64,000 bases of DNA from Polaromonas sp. (GTDB taxonomy: Bacteria; Pseudomonadota; Gammaproteobacteria; Burkholderiales; Burkholderiaceae_C). The position numbers were made by a program, and so were the translations under genes. Shown here piece after piece: positions 50,109 to 59,115 of this stretch; the first letter of the stretch is position 1; every line of letters starts with the position of its first letter. Under the pieces are notes generated by a model, which was not told where the DNA came from, did not search any database, and saw only the letters and a list, made by a program, of their open reading frames with translations. The stretch is from contig NZ_JAUXUP010000022.1 of the NCBI RefSeq assembly GCF_030680935.1, positions 1-64,000 on the forward strand. The letters are read 5' to 3'.

Positions 50109-52367
50109 ATGAAGACCCTGTCCAAACTCTCCGACCACTTGCCGCAACTTGTATGCCGCTCCAGCCTGATCGTTGCGGTTTGTCTGCCTTTGCTGGCCCA
50201 GGGGCAACCTGTTTCTACTGGGGCGCCCGGCGCAGCGGCCAGCGCGTCTGAAGTTTTCAGGCGTCTCACGGCCGACCGTTGGGTCTCCCGCGAGATCACG
50301 TTTGCGGAACTAGGGTTCACAGGGCCTCTGGTGCTGGGCGCGCCGGAGACAGTGCGCGAGCTGTACCTGCCGGTCCCGGCCAATGTGCCCTTGAGCGGGG
50401 CCGAGATCAAGCTCAATGCCAGCTACTTGCGCGCGGAGGGTGGTCGAACCAGCCTGGTGCTGTCGCTGGACAGCTACCCGGTGTCATCGCGGCTGATGGC
50501 GCAGGACAAGGGCGACGCCAGCATTCTTCTGGGCGTGGACGGATCCCCCAGAACCAGCGGATTTGTCAGGATGGGACTGAGCTGGAACACGGCCATGGGC
50601 GCGGAGCGGCTCTGCACCGACGGCCGCGTTGTCGGCAATGTGCTGCGCATCGAGCCGGACTCGCGTTTTACCTACCGCTATGACGCCAGCTCTGTGCGTG
50701 ACCTGGCGACCGCATGGGGGTCCTTGCCCTCTTCGCCCGTGATCCTGGTTTCTTCGAACAATCTCAGCGCGGGGTCTTATGACTCAGCCTGGCGCATGGG
50801 CGTGGCACTGGAGCGGGCCGGCAAACGCGCCCGGATACAGGCGCTGGCCAGCGTGGGCGAGACGATTGATCTGGACGGCCTGGCGGTGCCGGCGGCGCTG
50901 CGCGGCATCCCGGCTTTTGCGGCGCTGGCCCAGGGCGGAAAATACAAAATCAAGGATGCCGCCGAGATCGGGGCCCTGCTTTCTCTGGGCGCAGCCAGCC
51001 CGCTGCGGGCCGACATCATCATTGCCGACAAGGCGCTGACTGCAGGCATGAATACGTCCCTGGACGCCCTCCAGAACCAGCTGCAGGCGGCAGCGCCGGC
51101 GGCCGTCGCTGATTTTGCCGCGTGGCGCGCACGCGCGCTGGAGCCGGCAGCCCTGCCTGCCGCACCAGGGGAAATCCGCCTGTCCCCGGCCTTCGGCAAT
51201 CCGGCCATTGTTGTCGCCAGCGATGCGGGCGCGCAGGCGGCCGGCTTGTTCAGTACCTATTGGAGCCGCCTGGCGGTTGGCTCATCGATGGTGGTGCAAA
51301 CCGCTGCCGATCCGACGGGCGACGCGTCGGCGGTATCGCTGAAATACCTGGGCGGCAGACCGGGCAGTTTTGATGTTCTGTCGCACGCCGACTGGAACGC
51401 CAGTTTCGATATAGGCGCAGTCGCGGCCGATGGACGCCTGCCCTCCAGCCTGATACTCGATGTGTCTGCAGCGCCAAGTGCGGCGCGCACGCCGCCGGTG
51501 GTCTCCGTGTTCATGAACGACATCCTTCTGGGCGCCCGGCAGATGGACGCCAACGGGAAGCTTGAGCGCGTCACGGCACGCATCCCTGCCTACGCCCTGG
51601 CCGCGCGCAATACCCTGCGCGTCAGCTTTGTGCGCCAGCTGGCCAGCGACCGCTGCCGAGAATCGCCGGAACCCTACCCCGTGTCGGTGTTGCCCAGCAG
51701 CCGCATGCTGCTGGAAAAGACCGATATCTCCAATGACTTCACTGGCATGGTGGCACGGTATGCCACGGGTGCGCATGTGATGGTGCCCGCCGCCTATCTT
51801 GCAGATGCAGCCGCTTCGCTGCCGCGGCTGATCCGCATGGCCGTCACAGCCGGCGTTTCGCCCATGAAGGCCAGTTTCACGGCGGTCACGGGCGACACCA
51901 TCCCGCCGCCCGGCGGCCCCTTTCTGGCGATGGAATTGCCCTTCAGGGATGCAGAGTCGAAGGTCACGCTCGAAGCCGGACGGCTGGTGATGAATGGCCA
52001 CAGCAAAGAGGCCGTCCTCGATATCAAGGGGGTGAACAACGTGGCGATTGTCGAGGTGGTCAAGGTCAAGGGCAATATAGGGTTGGTTTACCGCACGGTG
52101 GGCGAGCAGGCCCCCGCCCTGGACAAAGCCATTGTGCTGGCTGGCGGTGACGTTGCGGTGATAGGTGCCGGCGGCCTGCTGCTCGAGATCAACTCGGCCG
52201 ACCCGGGCGGCCGCAAGGCGGTGGGTGCCGAAGCGGGCATCTGGCTTCTGGCCCGGGGCTATTGGTGGATGCTGCCGGTACTCGGTGTCGTCTTCATGAT
52301 CGGGTTGCTGGTGTTCGCTAGCCGGGTGCGCCGGCGCAAGGCCGCGGAACAGGCTGCCAGGGTGTAG
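50109..52367 (+). CDS. BcsB-like periplasmic polysaccharide synthase partner
   Basis: 752 residues from ATG 50109. A signal peptide (SSLIVAVCLPLLAQG) leads to a large periplasmic region with BcsB-like modules: a jelly-roll carbohydrate-binding pair (VRELYLPVPANVPLSGAEIK, then PPVVSVFMNDILLGARQMDA) and flavodoxin-like parts between. The single C-terminal membrane helix is WMLPVLGVVFMIGLLVFASR, followed by a basic tail. In cellulose synthesis BcsB guides the polymer through the periplasm beside BcsA. Here it sits directly before an NfrB-like synthase, so a similar job is likely. Confidence 0.8.
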   Translation: MKTLSKLSDHLPQLVCRSSLIVAVCLPLLAQGQPVSTGAPGAAASASEVFRRLTADRWVSREITFAELGFTGPLVLGAPETVRELYLPVPANVPLSGAEIKLNASYLRAEGGRTSLVLSLDSYPVSSRLMAQDKGDASILLGVDGSPRTSGFVRMGLSWNTAMGAERLCTDGRVVGNVLRIEPDSRFTYRYDASSVRDLATAWGSLPSSPVILVSSNNLSAGSYDSAWRMGVALERAGKRARIQALASVGETIDLDGLAVPAALRGIPAFAALAQGGKYKIKDAAEIGALLSLGAASPLRADIIIADKALTAGMNTSLDALQNQLQAAAPAAVADFAAWRARALEPAALPAAPGEIRLSPAFGNPAIVVASDAGAQAAGLFSTYWSRLAVGSSMVVQTAADPTGDASAVSLKYLGGRPGSFDVLSHADWNASFDIGAVAADGRLPSSLILDVSAAPSAARTPPVVSVFMNDILLGARQMDANGKLERVTARIPAYALAARNTLRVSFVRQLASDRCRESPEPYPVSVLPSSRMLLEKTDISNDFTGMVARYATGAHVMVPAAYLADAAASLPRLIRMAVTAGVSPMKASFTAVTGDTIPPPGGPFLAMELPFRDAESKVTLEAGRLVMNGHSKEAVLDIKGVNNVAIVEVVKVKGNIGLVYRTVGEQAPALDKAIVLAGGDVAVIGAGGLLLEINSADPGGRKAVGAEAGIWLLARGYWWMLPVLGVVFMIGLLVFASRVRRRKAAEQAARV

Positions 52368-52390
52368 GCTGACCTGCAAGGAACGCCAAC

Positions 52391-54526
52391 ATGGTTTGGA
52401 CCCTCTTTACTGCCAACTACTACGCGGCCCTGGAAATGCTTGCCGCCGGGGTGGCCGTGCTGATTTTCATATCTTCGGTTGACGACCTGTTTATTGATCT
52501 CTGGTATTGGATCAGGCGCGGTTTTCGCTCCCTCACGGTCAAAAGACAGTATTCCGCGATGACGGCGGCCCACCTGCGCGAAAAAAGCGAGCAACCGCTG
52601 GCCATCATGGTCCCCGCGTGGCTCGAATATGACGTGATCGCATCGATGATCGAAAACATGGTGGAGGTGCTGGAGTATCAGCACTACGTTGTTTTTGTTG
52701 GCACCTATATCAACGATGCGAAAACCATCGAGGAAGTCGAGCGCATGCAAAAGCGCTACAAGCAATTGCACCGTGTGGAAGTCCCGCATGCCGGGCCCAC
52801 CTGCAAGGCAGACTGCCTGAACTGGGTGGTCGATGCGATTTTTGCCTATGAAAAAGAGCACGGTATGGCGTTCGCCGGGGTGGTGCTGCACGACAGCGAA
52901 GACGTGCTTCACCCGCTGGAACTGAAGTTTTTCAACTACCTTCTGCCCCGCAAGGACATGATCCAGTTGCCGGTCGCCTCACTGGAACGCGAGTGGTACG
53001 AACTGGTGGCAGGCACCTACATGGACGAGTTTGCCGAGAGCCATGCCAAGGACATGGTGGTCCGCGAGAGTGTTGCCGGCGTGGTGCCGTCTGCGGGGGT
53101 TGGCACCTGCTTTTCAAGGCGGGCGCTCCAGGCGCTGGTTGGGTCGACGCGCAACAAACCCTTCAATACCGACAGCCTCACCGAAGATTACGACGTCGGA
53201 AACCGCCTTGCGCAATTGGGCATGCAGGCCATTTTTGGCGTGTTCCCGGTCCGCTATCGTGTGACACGAACCGCGTGGTTTGGCAGACAGGCCACGCGCG
53301 AGGTGATGGTCCGCATGCCGCTCGCGGTGCGCGAGTTTTTTCCGGATACGTTTGAGCAGGCCTACCGCCAGAAGGCCCGGTGGGTTCTGGGAATCGGCCT
53401 GCAAAGTTGGGAGCAGATTGCCTGGAAAGGCTCGATCGCGGCGCGGTATCTTTTGCTGCGGGACCGCAAAAGCACCGTCACGGCGCTGGTCAATGTGCTG
53501 GGCTACGTGCTGGTGGTGCAATTCATGGTGTTCCACATCGGCCTCTGGACGGGGTGGTGGAATGTGTTTTATCCCTCGCTGTTTGCCGAAAACAGCTGGT
53601 GGCGTGTGCTGATCTATCTGAACGCCGTGTCGCTCGTCATCCGGTGCGGGCACCGGGTCTACTTCACCACCATTCTTTACGGCTGGGAGCACGGCCTGAT
53701 GTCGCTGCCGCGCATGGTGGTCAGCAACTTCGTCAACTTCATGGCCGTGGCGCGCGCCTGGCGCCTGTACTTGTCTTACCTGTTCCGGGGCAAGGCGCTG
53801 GCATGGGACAAGACCATGCATGACTTTCCGACCGGCGGGCAGTTGCCGCGTCGCCGTCAGCGACTGGGAGAACTCCTGCAATCCTGGCAGGCTGTGGATG
53901 AAACCATCCTGTCCAGGGCGCTCAAGGAGCAGGCCACGACCGAGATGCCTTTGGGGCAAATACTGATTTCCCATGGCTGGCTTGATGAGGATACGCTGGC
54001 CGAAGCCATTGCCTACCAGGCCGGCCTGACACGCACGCGGCTGACCGAAGAGATGGTCATGAGCCATGCGGGCGCAGTGCCCAAGGATTTCGGCACGCGC
54101 TTTCGCGCCGTGTATGTCGGCCGCGACGCCCACGAAAAACCCATTCTGGCAGTTGCAACGCCATTGCAGGAGGCAGCCCTGACTGAGCTTGCTGAAATCT
54201 TCGGCGTGGAGCCGCAGCAGCGTGTGGTCCGCGAAGGCGAACTGGCGATCGCCTTGCGCCTGCTGCGTGGCGTCGAGGGCGACTTTTACAGGCTGGAGGG
54301 CGGCGTTGCGGGCGTGCCTTTGCTGGGCGATATGCTGGTGGAGCAGGGTTTGCTCAAGCGCAACCTCTTTGAAGGCGCCATGCAAACCTATCGCCCTGAA
54401 CGCCATGGCCGCGTCGGCGATTACCTGGTGGACCAGGGAATTATTGTGCGCGAGGTGATCGAGCGCGTCGTCCAGCAGCAGCGACTGATGCACGCAGAAC
54501 TTTCACGCGTGAAACTACCGGAATAA
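52391..54526 (+). CDS. nfrB: NfrB-like processive glycosyltransferase with MshEN repeats
   Basis: 711 residues. N-terminal membrane helix 10-30; GT2-type catalytic domain about 70-340 with VVLHDSEDVLHPLEL (acidic metal site), DSLTEDYDVGNRL (TED) and RQKARWVLG (QxxRW), the signature of processive synthases; then membrane helices about 370-470. The cytoplasmic C-terminus starts RRQRLGELLQSWQAVDE near 490 and contains MPLGQILISHGWLDEDTLAE, matching the MshEN c-di-GMP-binding motif; a second, weaker pair begins LLGDMLVEQGLLKRNLF near 642. This suggests that c-di-GMP switches the synthase on. Confidence 0.9.
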   Translation: MVWTLFTANYYAALEMLAAGVAVLIFISSVDDLFIDLWYWIRRGFRSLTVKRQYSAMTAAHLREKSEQPLAIMVPAWLEYDVIASMIENMVEVLEYQHYVVFVGTYINDAKTIEEVERMQKRYKQLHRVEVPHAGPTCKADCLNWVVDAIFAYEKEHGMAFAGVVLHDSEDVLHPLELKFFNYLLPRKDMIQLPVASLEREWYELVAGTYMDEFAESHAKDMVVRESVAGVVPSAGVGTCFSRRALQALVGSTRNKPFNTDSLTEDYDVGNRLAQLGMQAIFGVFPVRYRVTRTAWFGRQATREVMVRMPLAVREFFPDTFEQAYRQKARWVLGIGLQSWEQIAWKGSIAARYLLLRDRKSTVTALVNVLGYVLVVQFMVFHIGLWTGWWNVFYPSLFAENSWWRVLIYLNAVSLVIRCGHRVYFTTILYGWEHGLMSLPRMVVSNFVNFMAVARAWRLYLSYLFRGKALAWDKTMHDFPTGGQLPRRRQRLGELLQSWQAVDETILSRALKEQATTEMPLGQILISHGWLDEDTLAEAIAYQAGLTRTRLTEEMVMSHAGAVPKDFGTRFRAVYVGRDAHEKPILAVATPLQEAALTELAEIFGVEPQQRVVREGELAIALRLLRGVEGDFYRLEGGVAGVPLLGDMLVEQGLLKRNLFEGAMQTYRPERHGRVGDYLVDQGIIVREVIERVVQQQRLMHAELSRVKLPE

Positions 54527-54527
54527 C

Positions 54528-56540
54528 ATGAAGACCACCTTGACGAAAACAGGCACTGCGGTGCTGGGCCTGCTTGCCCTGGCCTCGCTTGCCAGCGCCG
54601 CTCACGCGCAGCAAACGTTGCCCCTGCCCCTGACCGGGCCGGCCTGGGTGCTGGCCGACGACGCGTACAAGGCCTTCGCGCGTGGCGACTATGCAGAGGC
54701 GCTGGAGAAGGCCACCGAGGCGCTGCGCCAGCGTCCCGATGTGGTGCGCTTGCGGGATCTGATCAGCCAGGCCAAAGCGGCACAGAAGCGGGCGGCCGTG
54801 CAGGCAAGCCGGCCTGTGCCTGCAATCCGTCCGGCCCGGCGTCCTGCCAGCGAGCCGCAGTCGCTGACTGCGTCTGCACCCGCACCGCTACCGGCACCGG
54901 CCCCAGACCCTGCCTATGTGGCTGCCGACGCCGGCTACAAGGCTTATGGCCGCGCTGACTACACGGCAGCCGTCACAGCAGCACAGGATGCCGTGCGCCT
55001 AGCGCCCCAGAACCGGGACTACCGGCTGCTGCTGGTCAACGCGCTGCTGGCGGCCGGGCGGCTGGCGGACGCGGACGAGGCGCTCACCGGAGCGATCACC
55101 GCCACGGGTGATGATGGCCGGCTGCTGGCGCAGCAGACCGCCCTGCGCCAACGGATGGTAGAAGCCCAGAGCTGGGCATTAGGCGCTGCGGCCTACAAGG
55201 ACTTCGAGCGAGGCGATTTTTCTGGCGCCGCCGACAAGGCGCGGCAGGCGCTGCAATTGACACCCGACAACCGTGACTACCAGGCCTTGCTGGTGAGATC
55301 CCTCTACCGTGCGGGGCAGTATGCCGAAGCCGAACAACGGGCGGGGGTTGCCATTGCCGGCGCCCCGGCTGCGCCCCTGTATGTGCAGCGGGGCCTGATT
55401 CGCCAGCGCATGGGACAGGAAGCTCTGGCGCGCCAGGACTTCGAGGCCGCCTTGCAGCGGGGCGGCTTGCCGATTGCCACCGAGATCGGCCTGCTGCTTG
55501 ATTTGGGCCGCAAGGCTGAAGCGAAGCAGCGTCTGGATGAAAGCCGGGCGGATGGATCGCTGGCCGGTCTTGCCGAGGCAGACCGCGGTTATCTGGCCGT
55601 CCGTGTGGGCGAGGACGAGCAGGCGCTGGCCGCGTTCAACCGCGCTGACGCCTCCGGCAAGCTCGCCAATACCGCCTGGCGCGACGCCGCGTTTGCTGCG
55701 GTGCGCACAGGCCAGGACGCGCAAGCCATCGGCTATTTCAAGCGCAGCATTGACGATGCGGGCGCGCAAAAACTGCCCCTGACGCCGCAGCAGCTGTTTG
55801 AAACCCGCCGCGCAGTGGCGGAGGTTTCCCGCGAGGCCGGGGTGATCGCTTCATTGAGCTATCGCGGTGCGGTGTCGGGTCAGGGCCTGACTCCGGGTAC
55901 GGCCACCGATAGCCTGCAAGCCGGCACCGAGGCTTACTGGCGGCCCTGGGGCTTCAGCAACGGACGGTATACCGAGCTGTTTGCGCGTGGGTTTGAAACG
56001 CTTTACAGCAAGGGCGGAGGGGCGACGGGCAGCAAGACACTGCAGACGGCGCTGGGTATCCGCCACAAGCCCCTGACCGACGTCAATCTTGTTGCCTCCA
56101 TCAGCCGGGTGTTTGCGCCCTCGAGCGGGCGTGACGACTGGCTGGCCCAACTGGGCTATTCGGGTGGCCGCGGCGGTGACTTGCGCGTGGATGCGCCTTC
56201 GTGGTGGACCAGCCGGGTCTCCGCTGAACTGGGACACTATCTTTCTTCGGGCCAAAGCTACGGTTTGGCGCAAGCCGACCTCGGCAAAAGCTTCCGGGTG
56301 GGCCAGTCAGGCAGGTGGGTTGCGTTCCCCCACGTCGCGTTGGCCGCCGACTACAACTCTGGCGCGATTGCCCGCAGTTCAGTGGGTGTGGGCCCCGGCA
56401 TCAGCGCGCGTTACTGGTTTCGTGAGGATGTGTATAACGCGCCGCGGTCCTATGTGGATGTTTCGCTGCAATACCGCTGGCGCGTGGGCGGTGCGGCGCG
56501 TGCCGGCGGCGTGTTCCTCATCACCACCCTGTCTTACTGA
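54528..56540 (+). CDS. nfrA: NfrA-like TPR and outer-membrane barrel protein
   Basis: 670 residues, starting two bases after nfrB. Signal peptide 1-27 ends AAHAQQ. The periplasmic part (about 35-430) has TPR-like repeats: YKAFARGDYAEALEKATEAL, YKAYGRADYTAAVTAAQDAV and YKDFERGDFSGAADKARQAL. The C-terminal 220 residues are beta-rich and end in LITTLSY with a terminal aromatic, as for an outer-membrane barrel (NfrA C-terminal domain). In E. coli NfrA exports the glycan and is the phage N4 receptor. The Pro/Ala-rich stretch near 95-125 is a linker. Confidence 0.85.
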   Translation: MKTTLTKTGTAVLGLLALASLASAAHAQQTLPLPLTGPAWVLADDAYKAFARGDYAEALEKATEALRQRPDVVRLRDLISQAKAAQKRAAVQASRPVPAIRPARRPASEPQSLTASAPAPLPAPAPDPAYVAADAGYKAYGRADYTAAVTAAQDAVRLAPQNRDYRLLLVNALLAAGRLADADEALTGAITATGDDGRLLAQQTALRQRMVEAQSWALGAAAYKDFERGDFSGAADKARQALQLTPDNRDYQALLVRSLYRAGQYAEAEQRAGVAIAGAPAAPLYVQRGLIRQRMGQEALARQDFEAALQRGGLPIATEIGLLLDLGRKAEAKQRLDESRADGSLAGLAEADRGYLAVRVGEDEQALAAFNRADASGKLANTAWRDAAFAAVRTGQDAQAIGYFKRSIDDAGAQKLPLTPQQLFETRRAVAEVSREAGVIASLSYRGAVSGQGLTPGTATDSLQAGTEAYWRPWGFSNGRYTELFARGFETLYSKGGGATGSKTLQTALGIRHKPLTDVNLVASISRVFAPSSGRDDWLAQLGYSGGRGGDLRVDAPSWWTSRVSAELGHYLSSGQSYGLAQADLGKSFRVGQSGRWVAFPHVALAADYNSGAIARSSVGVGPGISARYWFREDVYNAPRSYVDVSLQYRWRVGGAARAGGVFLITTLSY

Positions 56541-57448
56541 TGCCGATGCAGTGCATCGTCTCCAGGAGCACTTGCAAGTCCGGGCTGATCCGTTGGCCTG
56601 GGCTGGCTTGCGTGCTGGCGTTGGCGCTGATACTCGGCGCCTGCGCGCGCCCACCGCCGGTGATTCCTGCGCTGGCCGGCGTCGTCTGGCAGCCGGACAA
56701 CACGACGCTGGATCCACGCGGCAACTGGCACCGCATGGGCGCCACCGAGTTGCTGGTGCAATGGACGGCTGTTGACGGCATGGCATTTGTCGACAACCCG
56801 GTGTTGCCCGTGGTGCCCAAGCTGCCGGCCTGGCCGCGGATTGCAGGTGAGGCCTGGGCGCAGGATGTGATCCTGGGTCTGGCCGGCCGCTTTGACGAAA
56901 AGGCCGCACGCGCCGACATTGGCAAACTCGCCGAGGCTTCGGTGGTGCTGGCCGGACTGCCAACACCGCTGAAGGTCACGGGCTGGTATTTTCCTGTGGA
57001 GATTGATCCGACATGGGTGGAGGCCCCCAGCCTCGCGCCGCTGTTGGCCAGCTTGCCCCGGCCGCTGTGGATCAGCGTCTACGACAGCGCCAATGTCGGT
57101 CCCGACGCGCTGGTGCAGGGGCTGGCGAAGTGGTTGCCGCCTGATGTTGGGGTGTTTTTTCAGGACGGCGTCGGTGTACATGCACGCGAAGCGCGAATTG
57201 CAAAACATTACGCCGACGCACTGTCGGCCAAGCTCGGGCGGGAGCGGGTGCGCATCATTGCCGAGGCTTTTCGCCCGCAAACGGGTGGTGGGTTTCGCAG
57301 CGCGACGATTGGCGAACTCGCGCCCCAACTCGCACTCTACGCTGGCTACCGCATCTATTTGTTTGACGGTCCACACTACGTGCCGGACTCGCTGACTGCC
57401 GAGATCGCCGCTGCCCAGGTGCCTGCGCAGGGGGCTGCTCGACCATAG
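56540..57448 (+). CDS. YbcH/DUF3142-like lipoprotein of the glycan locus
   Basis: 302 residues, start overlapping the nfrA stop by one base. A signal region ends LALALILGACARPP with a probable lipobox Cys. The rest resembles a TIM-barrel glycosidase-like fold (PLWISVYDSANVGPDALVQG, VGVFFQDGVGVHAREARIA, RVRIIAEAFRPQTGGGF, and YRIYLFDGPHY). E. coli ybcH stands beside nfrA and its protein falls in DUF3142 as I recall; the assignment here is by context and length. It may trim or modify the polymer. Confidence 0.65.
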   Translation: MPMQCIVSRSTCKSGLIRWPGLACVLALALILGACARPPPVIPALAGVVWQPDNTTLDPRGNWHRMGATELLVQWTAVDGMAFVDNPVLPVVPKLPAWPRIAGEAWAQDVILGLAGRFDEKAARADIGKLAEASVVLAGLPTPLKVTGWYFPVEIDPTWVEAPSLAPLLASLPRPLWISVYDSANVGPDALVQGLAKWLPPDVGVFFQDGVGVHAREARIAKHYADALSAKLGRERVRIIAEAFRPQTGGGFRSATIGELAPQLALYAGYRIYLFDGPHYVPDSLTAEIAAAQVPAQGAARP

Positions 57449-57487
57449 TTTGCGGGGGCGGCAACCCGTACCCCGAGCTTTCAGCTT

Positions 57488-57928
57488 CTAGTACCGGACG
57501 CTACAGACTTCCAGCGCGTTGAGCCCATGGTCGGTGATGACGTAGCCGACCTCGTCATCCCCGTCCAGAAAACCGTGCCTCGCCAGCGAAGCGACGGTTT
57601 TTATCCCGTGTGCCCGGGTTTTGTGGGGCTGGGGTAACTTGCGTTCAGACGGCGCCAGGCCAAGAATGCGAAAACCGTAGCGCGCGTCTTCCAGGCATTC
57701 ATACTGTTTGTAGGTCAGAATTTTGATGGGCAGTGTGCCGCTGACGTGGCCGCTCCATTGGAACTCCGGCGGCACGTAGCTGACCCGGTAGGTGCTGTCC
57801 TCCTCGGCGCTGCTGTCCAAAACAGTTGCGGGGGCCGCCATGGACCTGGCCTTGCGCCGGGTGAGCAGGTAAGCACCGAACCCCGCCAGTACCGTCAACA
57901 GCACTATGAGAGCGATCACCAACTCCAC
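57488..57928 (-). CDS. Hypothetical single-span membrane protein with winged-helix-like tail
   Basis: 146 residues. An N-terminal membrane helix (LVIALIVLLTVLAGFGAYLL) is followed by basic residues RRKAR, then a soluble domain. The C-terminal 60 residues (KTVASLARHGFLDGDDEVGY, VITDHGLNALEVC) look like a small winged helix. No family is recognised. It is convergent with the glycan locus, with 39 bases between. Confidence 0.6.
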   Translation of the reverse strand: MELVIALIVLLTVLAGFGAYLLTRRKARSMAAPATVLDSSAEEDSTYRVSYVPPEFQWSGHVSGTLPIKILTYKQYECLEDARYGFRILGLAPSERKLPQPHKTRAHGIKTVASLARHGFLDGDDEVGYVITDHGLNALEVCSVRY

Positions 57929-58004
57929 GCCATCCCCTTTTTAGCCATACCCTGATTATCGGCAGAAATTCGGGGTATGACCCCGGGCCGGAAATGCCCG
58001 ATTT

Positions 58005-58316
58005 TTATCCCTGCCCGCTCTGGAGCTCAAACTGGGCGTCCCCCATGTAACGATCGGCGCCCAAGGCCGCCTGCATGGCAGCCAGCTCGGCTGCCTCCCA
58101 CTGGTCGGCCAGCACTTGTTCCGCCGGGCTGAGATCCCACGGGCGCGCCCGCTCGCCGTGGATGTGCAGCAGCCGCTGGTAAGCGTCGTGCACCGGCATC
58201 ACCAGGCTGGCGTCGCCCAGGCAGGCCTCCAGCGCGCTGCGAAAGCGCTGCACCGCAGCGGCGCGCTCGGCGTCGGAGACGTCCTCGCTGTGAAAAATTC
58301 TGACGGTGTAGGGCAT
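58005..58316 (-). CDS. Hypothetical small soluble protein
   Basis: 103 residues, MPYTVRIFHSEDVSDAERAA at the start, then mostly helical (VQRFRSALEACLGDASLVMP, then ADQWEAAELAAMQAALGADR). No signal, no membrane segment, and no family that I recognise. It is the only gene between the membrane protein at 57488 and the divergent bactofilin gene. Confidence 0.6.
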   Translation of the reverse strand: MPYTVRIFHSEDVSDAERAAAVQRFRSALEACLGDASLVMPVHDAYQRLLHIHGERARPWDLSPAEQVLADQWEAAELAAMQAALGADRYMGDAQFELQSGQG

Positions 58317-58490
58317 GCGCCGAGTTTAGAAGAACACACGACGACTCTAAAAAAAGGCAGTACCCATGCAGATCGCCACGGTTCCTTTGCGGCTGCCGCA
58401 CACCTGGTCATTTCGTTACTCATCTTGCATTCGCGGTGGAGACTTTTGAAAACTCTCTCCGTACCATCGGTTCTTTTTAAGGAAATCCAG

Positions 58491-59033
58491 ATGGCACTGC
58501 AATCCCCGTTTTTCGGCAAGCGTGACAACGAGCCCGCCAATTTGCGGCATGGCAGCCCGAATCCCAATCCCTATGCCAATGGTGCTGCGCCAGCCAGTGC
58601 GGCGGCCGTGCAAGCCGCTGCGGCGCCAGCCGCAACTGCGTCGGCCAGCAGCGGCGCGCGCGAGGGCGGCAGCAAGTTGACGGTTGGCCCCAACATCAAA
58701 CTCAAAGGAGTGGAGATCACCGATTGCGACACGCTGGTGGTGGAGGGGCTGGTGGAGGCCACCATGGATTCGCGTGTCATGCAAATTTCCGAGCGCGGCG
58801 CTTTCAAGGGCTCGGCGGAAATTGACATTGCAGAGATTCATGGCGAGTTTGATGGCAACCTCACGGTGCGTCAGAAACTGGTGATTTATGCGACCGGCAA
58901 AGTCACCGGAAAAATCCGCTACGGCAAACTGGTGATTGAAGAAGGCGGCCAGCTTGCCGGTGAAATACTGTTTGGTGCAGTTGGTAGTTCCAAGGCCGCC
59001 CTGGTTGGCAAACCGGGCCTGCAGGTCGCCTGA
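58491..59033 (+). CDS. Bactofilin (DUF583 polymer-forming protein)
   Basis: 180 residues with an Ala/Pro-rich N-terminal tail (about 1-65) and a bactofilin beta-helix (about 70-165): LTVGPNIKLKGVEITDCDTL, VVEGLVEATMDSRVMQIS, EIHGEFDGNLTVRQKLVI and ATGKVTGKIRYGKLVIEEGG, with the short repeated turns of the fold. Bactofilins polymerise without nucleotides and scaffold envelope enzymes. The ATG is preceded by AAGGAAATC. The neighbouring glycan locus may be a client, which is speculation. Confidence 0.92.
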   Translation: MALQSPFFGKRDNEPANLRHGSPNPNPYANGAAPASAAAVQAAAAPAATASASSGAREGGSKLTVGPNIKLKGVEITDCDTLVVEGLVEATMDSRVMQISERGAFKGSAEIDIAEIHGEFDGNLTVRQKLVIYATGKVTGKIRYGKLVIEEGGQLAGEILFGAVGSSKAALVGKPGLQVA

Positions 59034-59115
59034 TTTTTTTGGCGCGGTGACGGCCGCGCCGACGCTGTCACCGAGTTGACGCGGGCCCTGTGCTGCGGGA
59101 ACGCACAATGCGGCT

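Noticed and set aside
53114-54493. 459-codon minus-strand frame over the NfrB-like gene
   Set aside because: Antisense shadow; the plus-strand frame has all glycosyltransferase motifs.
59034-59060. Hairpin after the bactofilin gene as a terminator
   Set aside because: The T-run comes before the GGCGCGG/CCGCGCC stem rather than after it, so it does not fit a plus-strand terminator.
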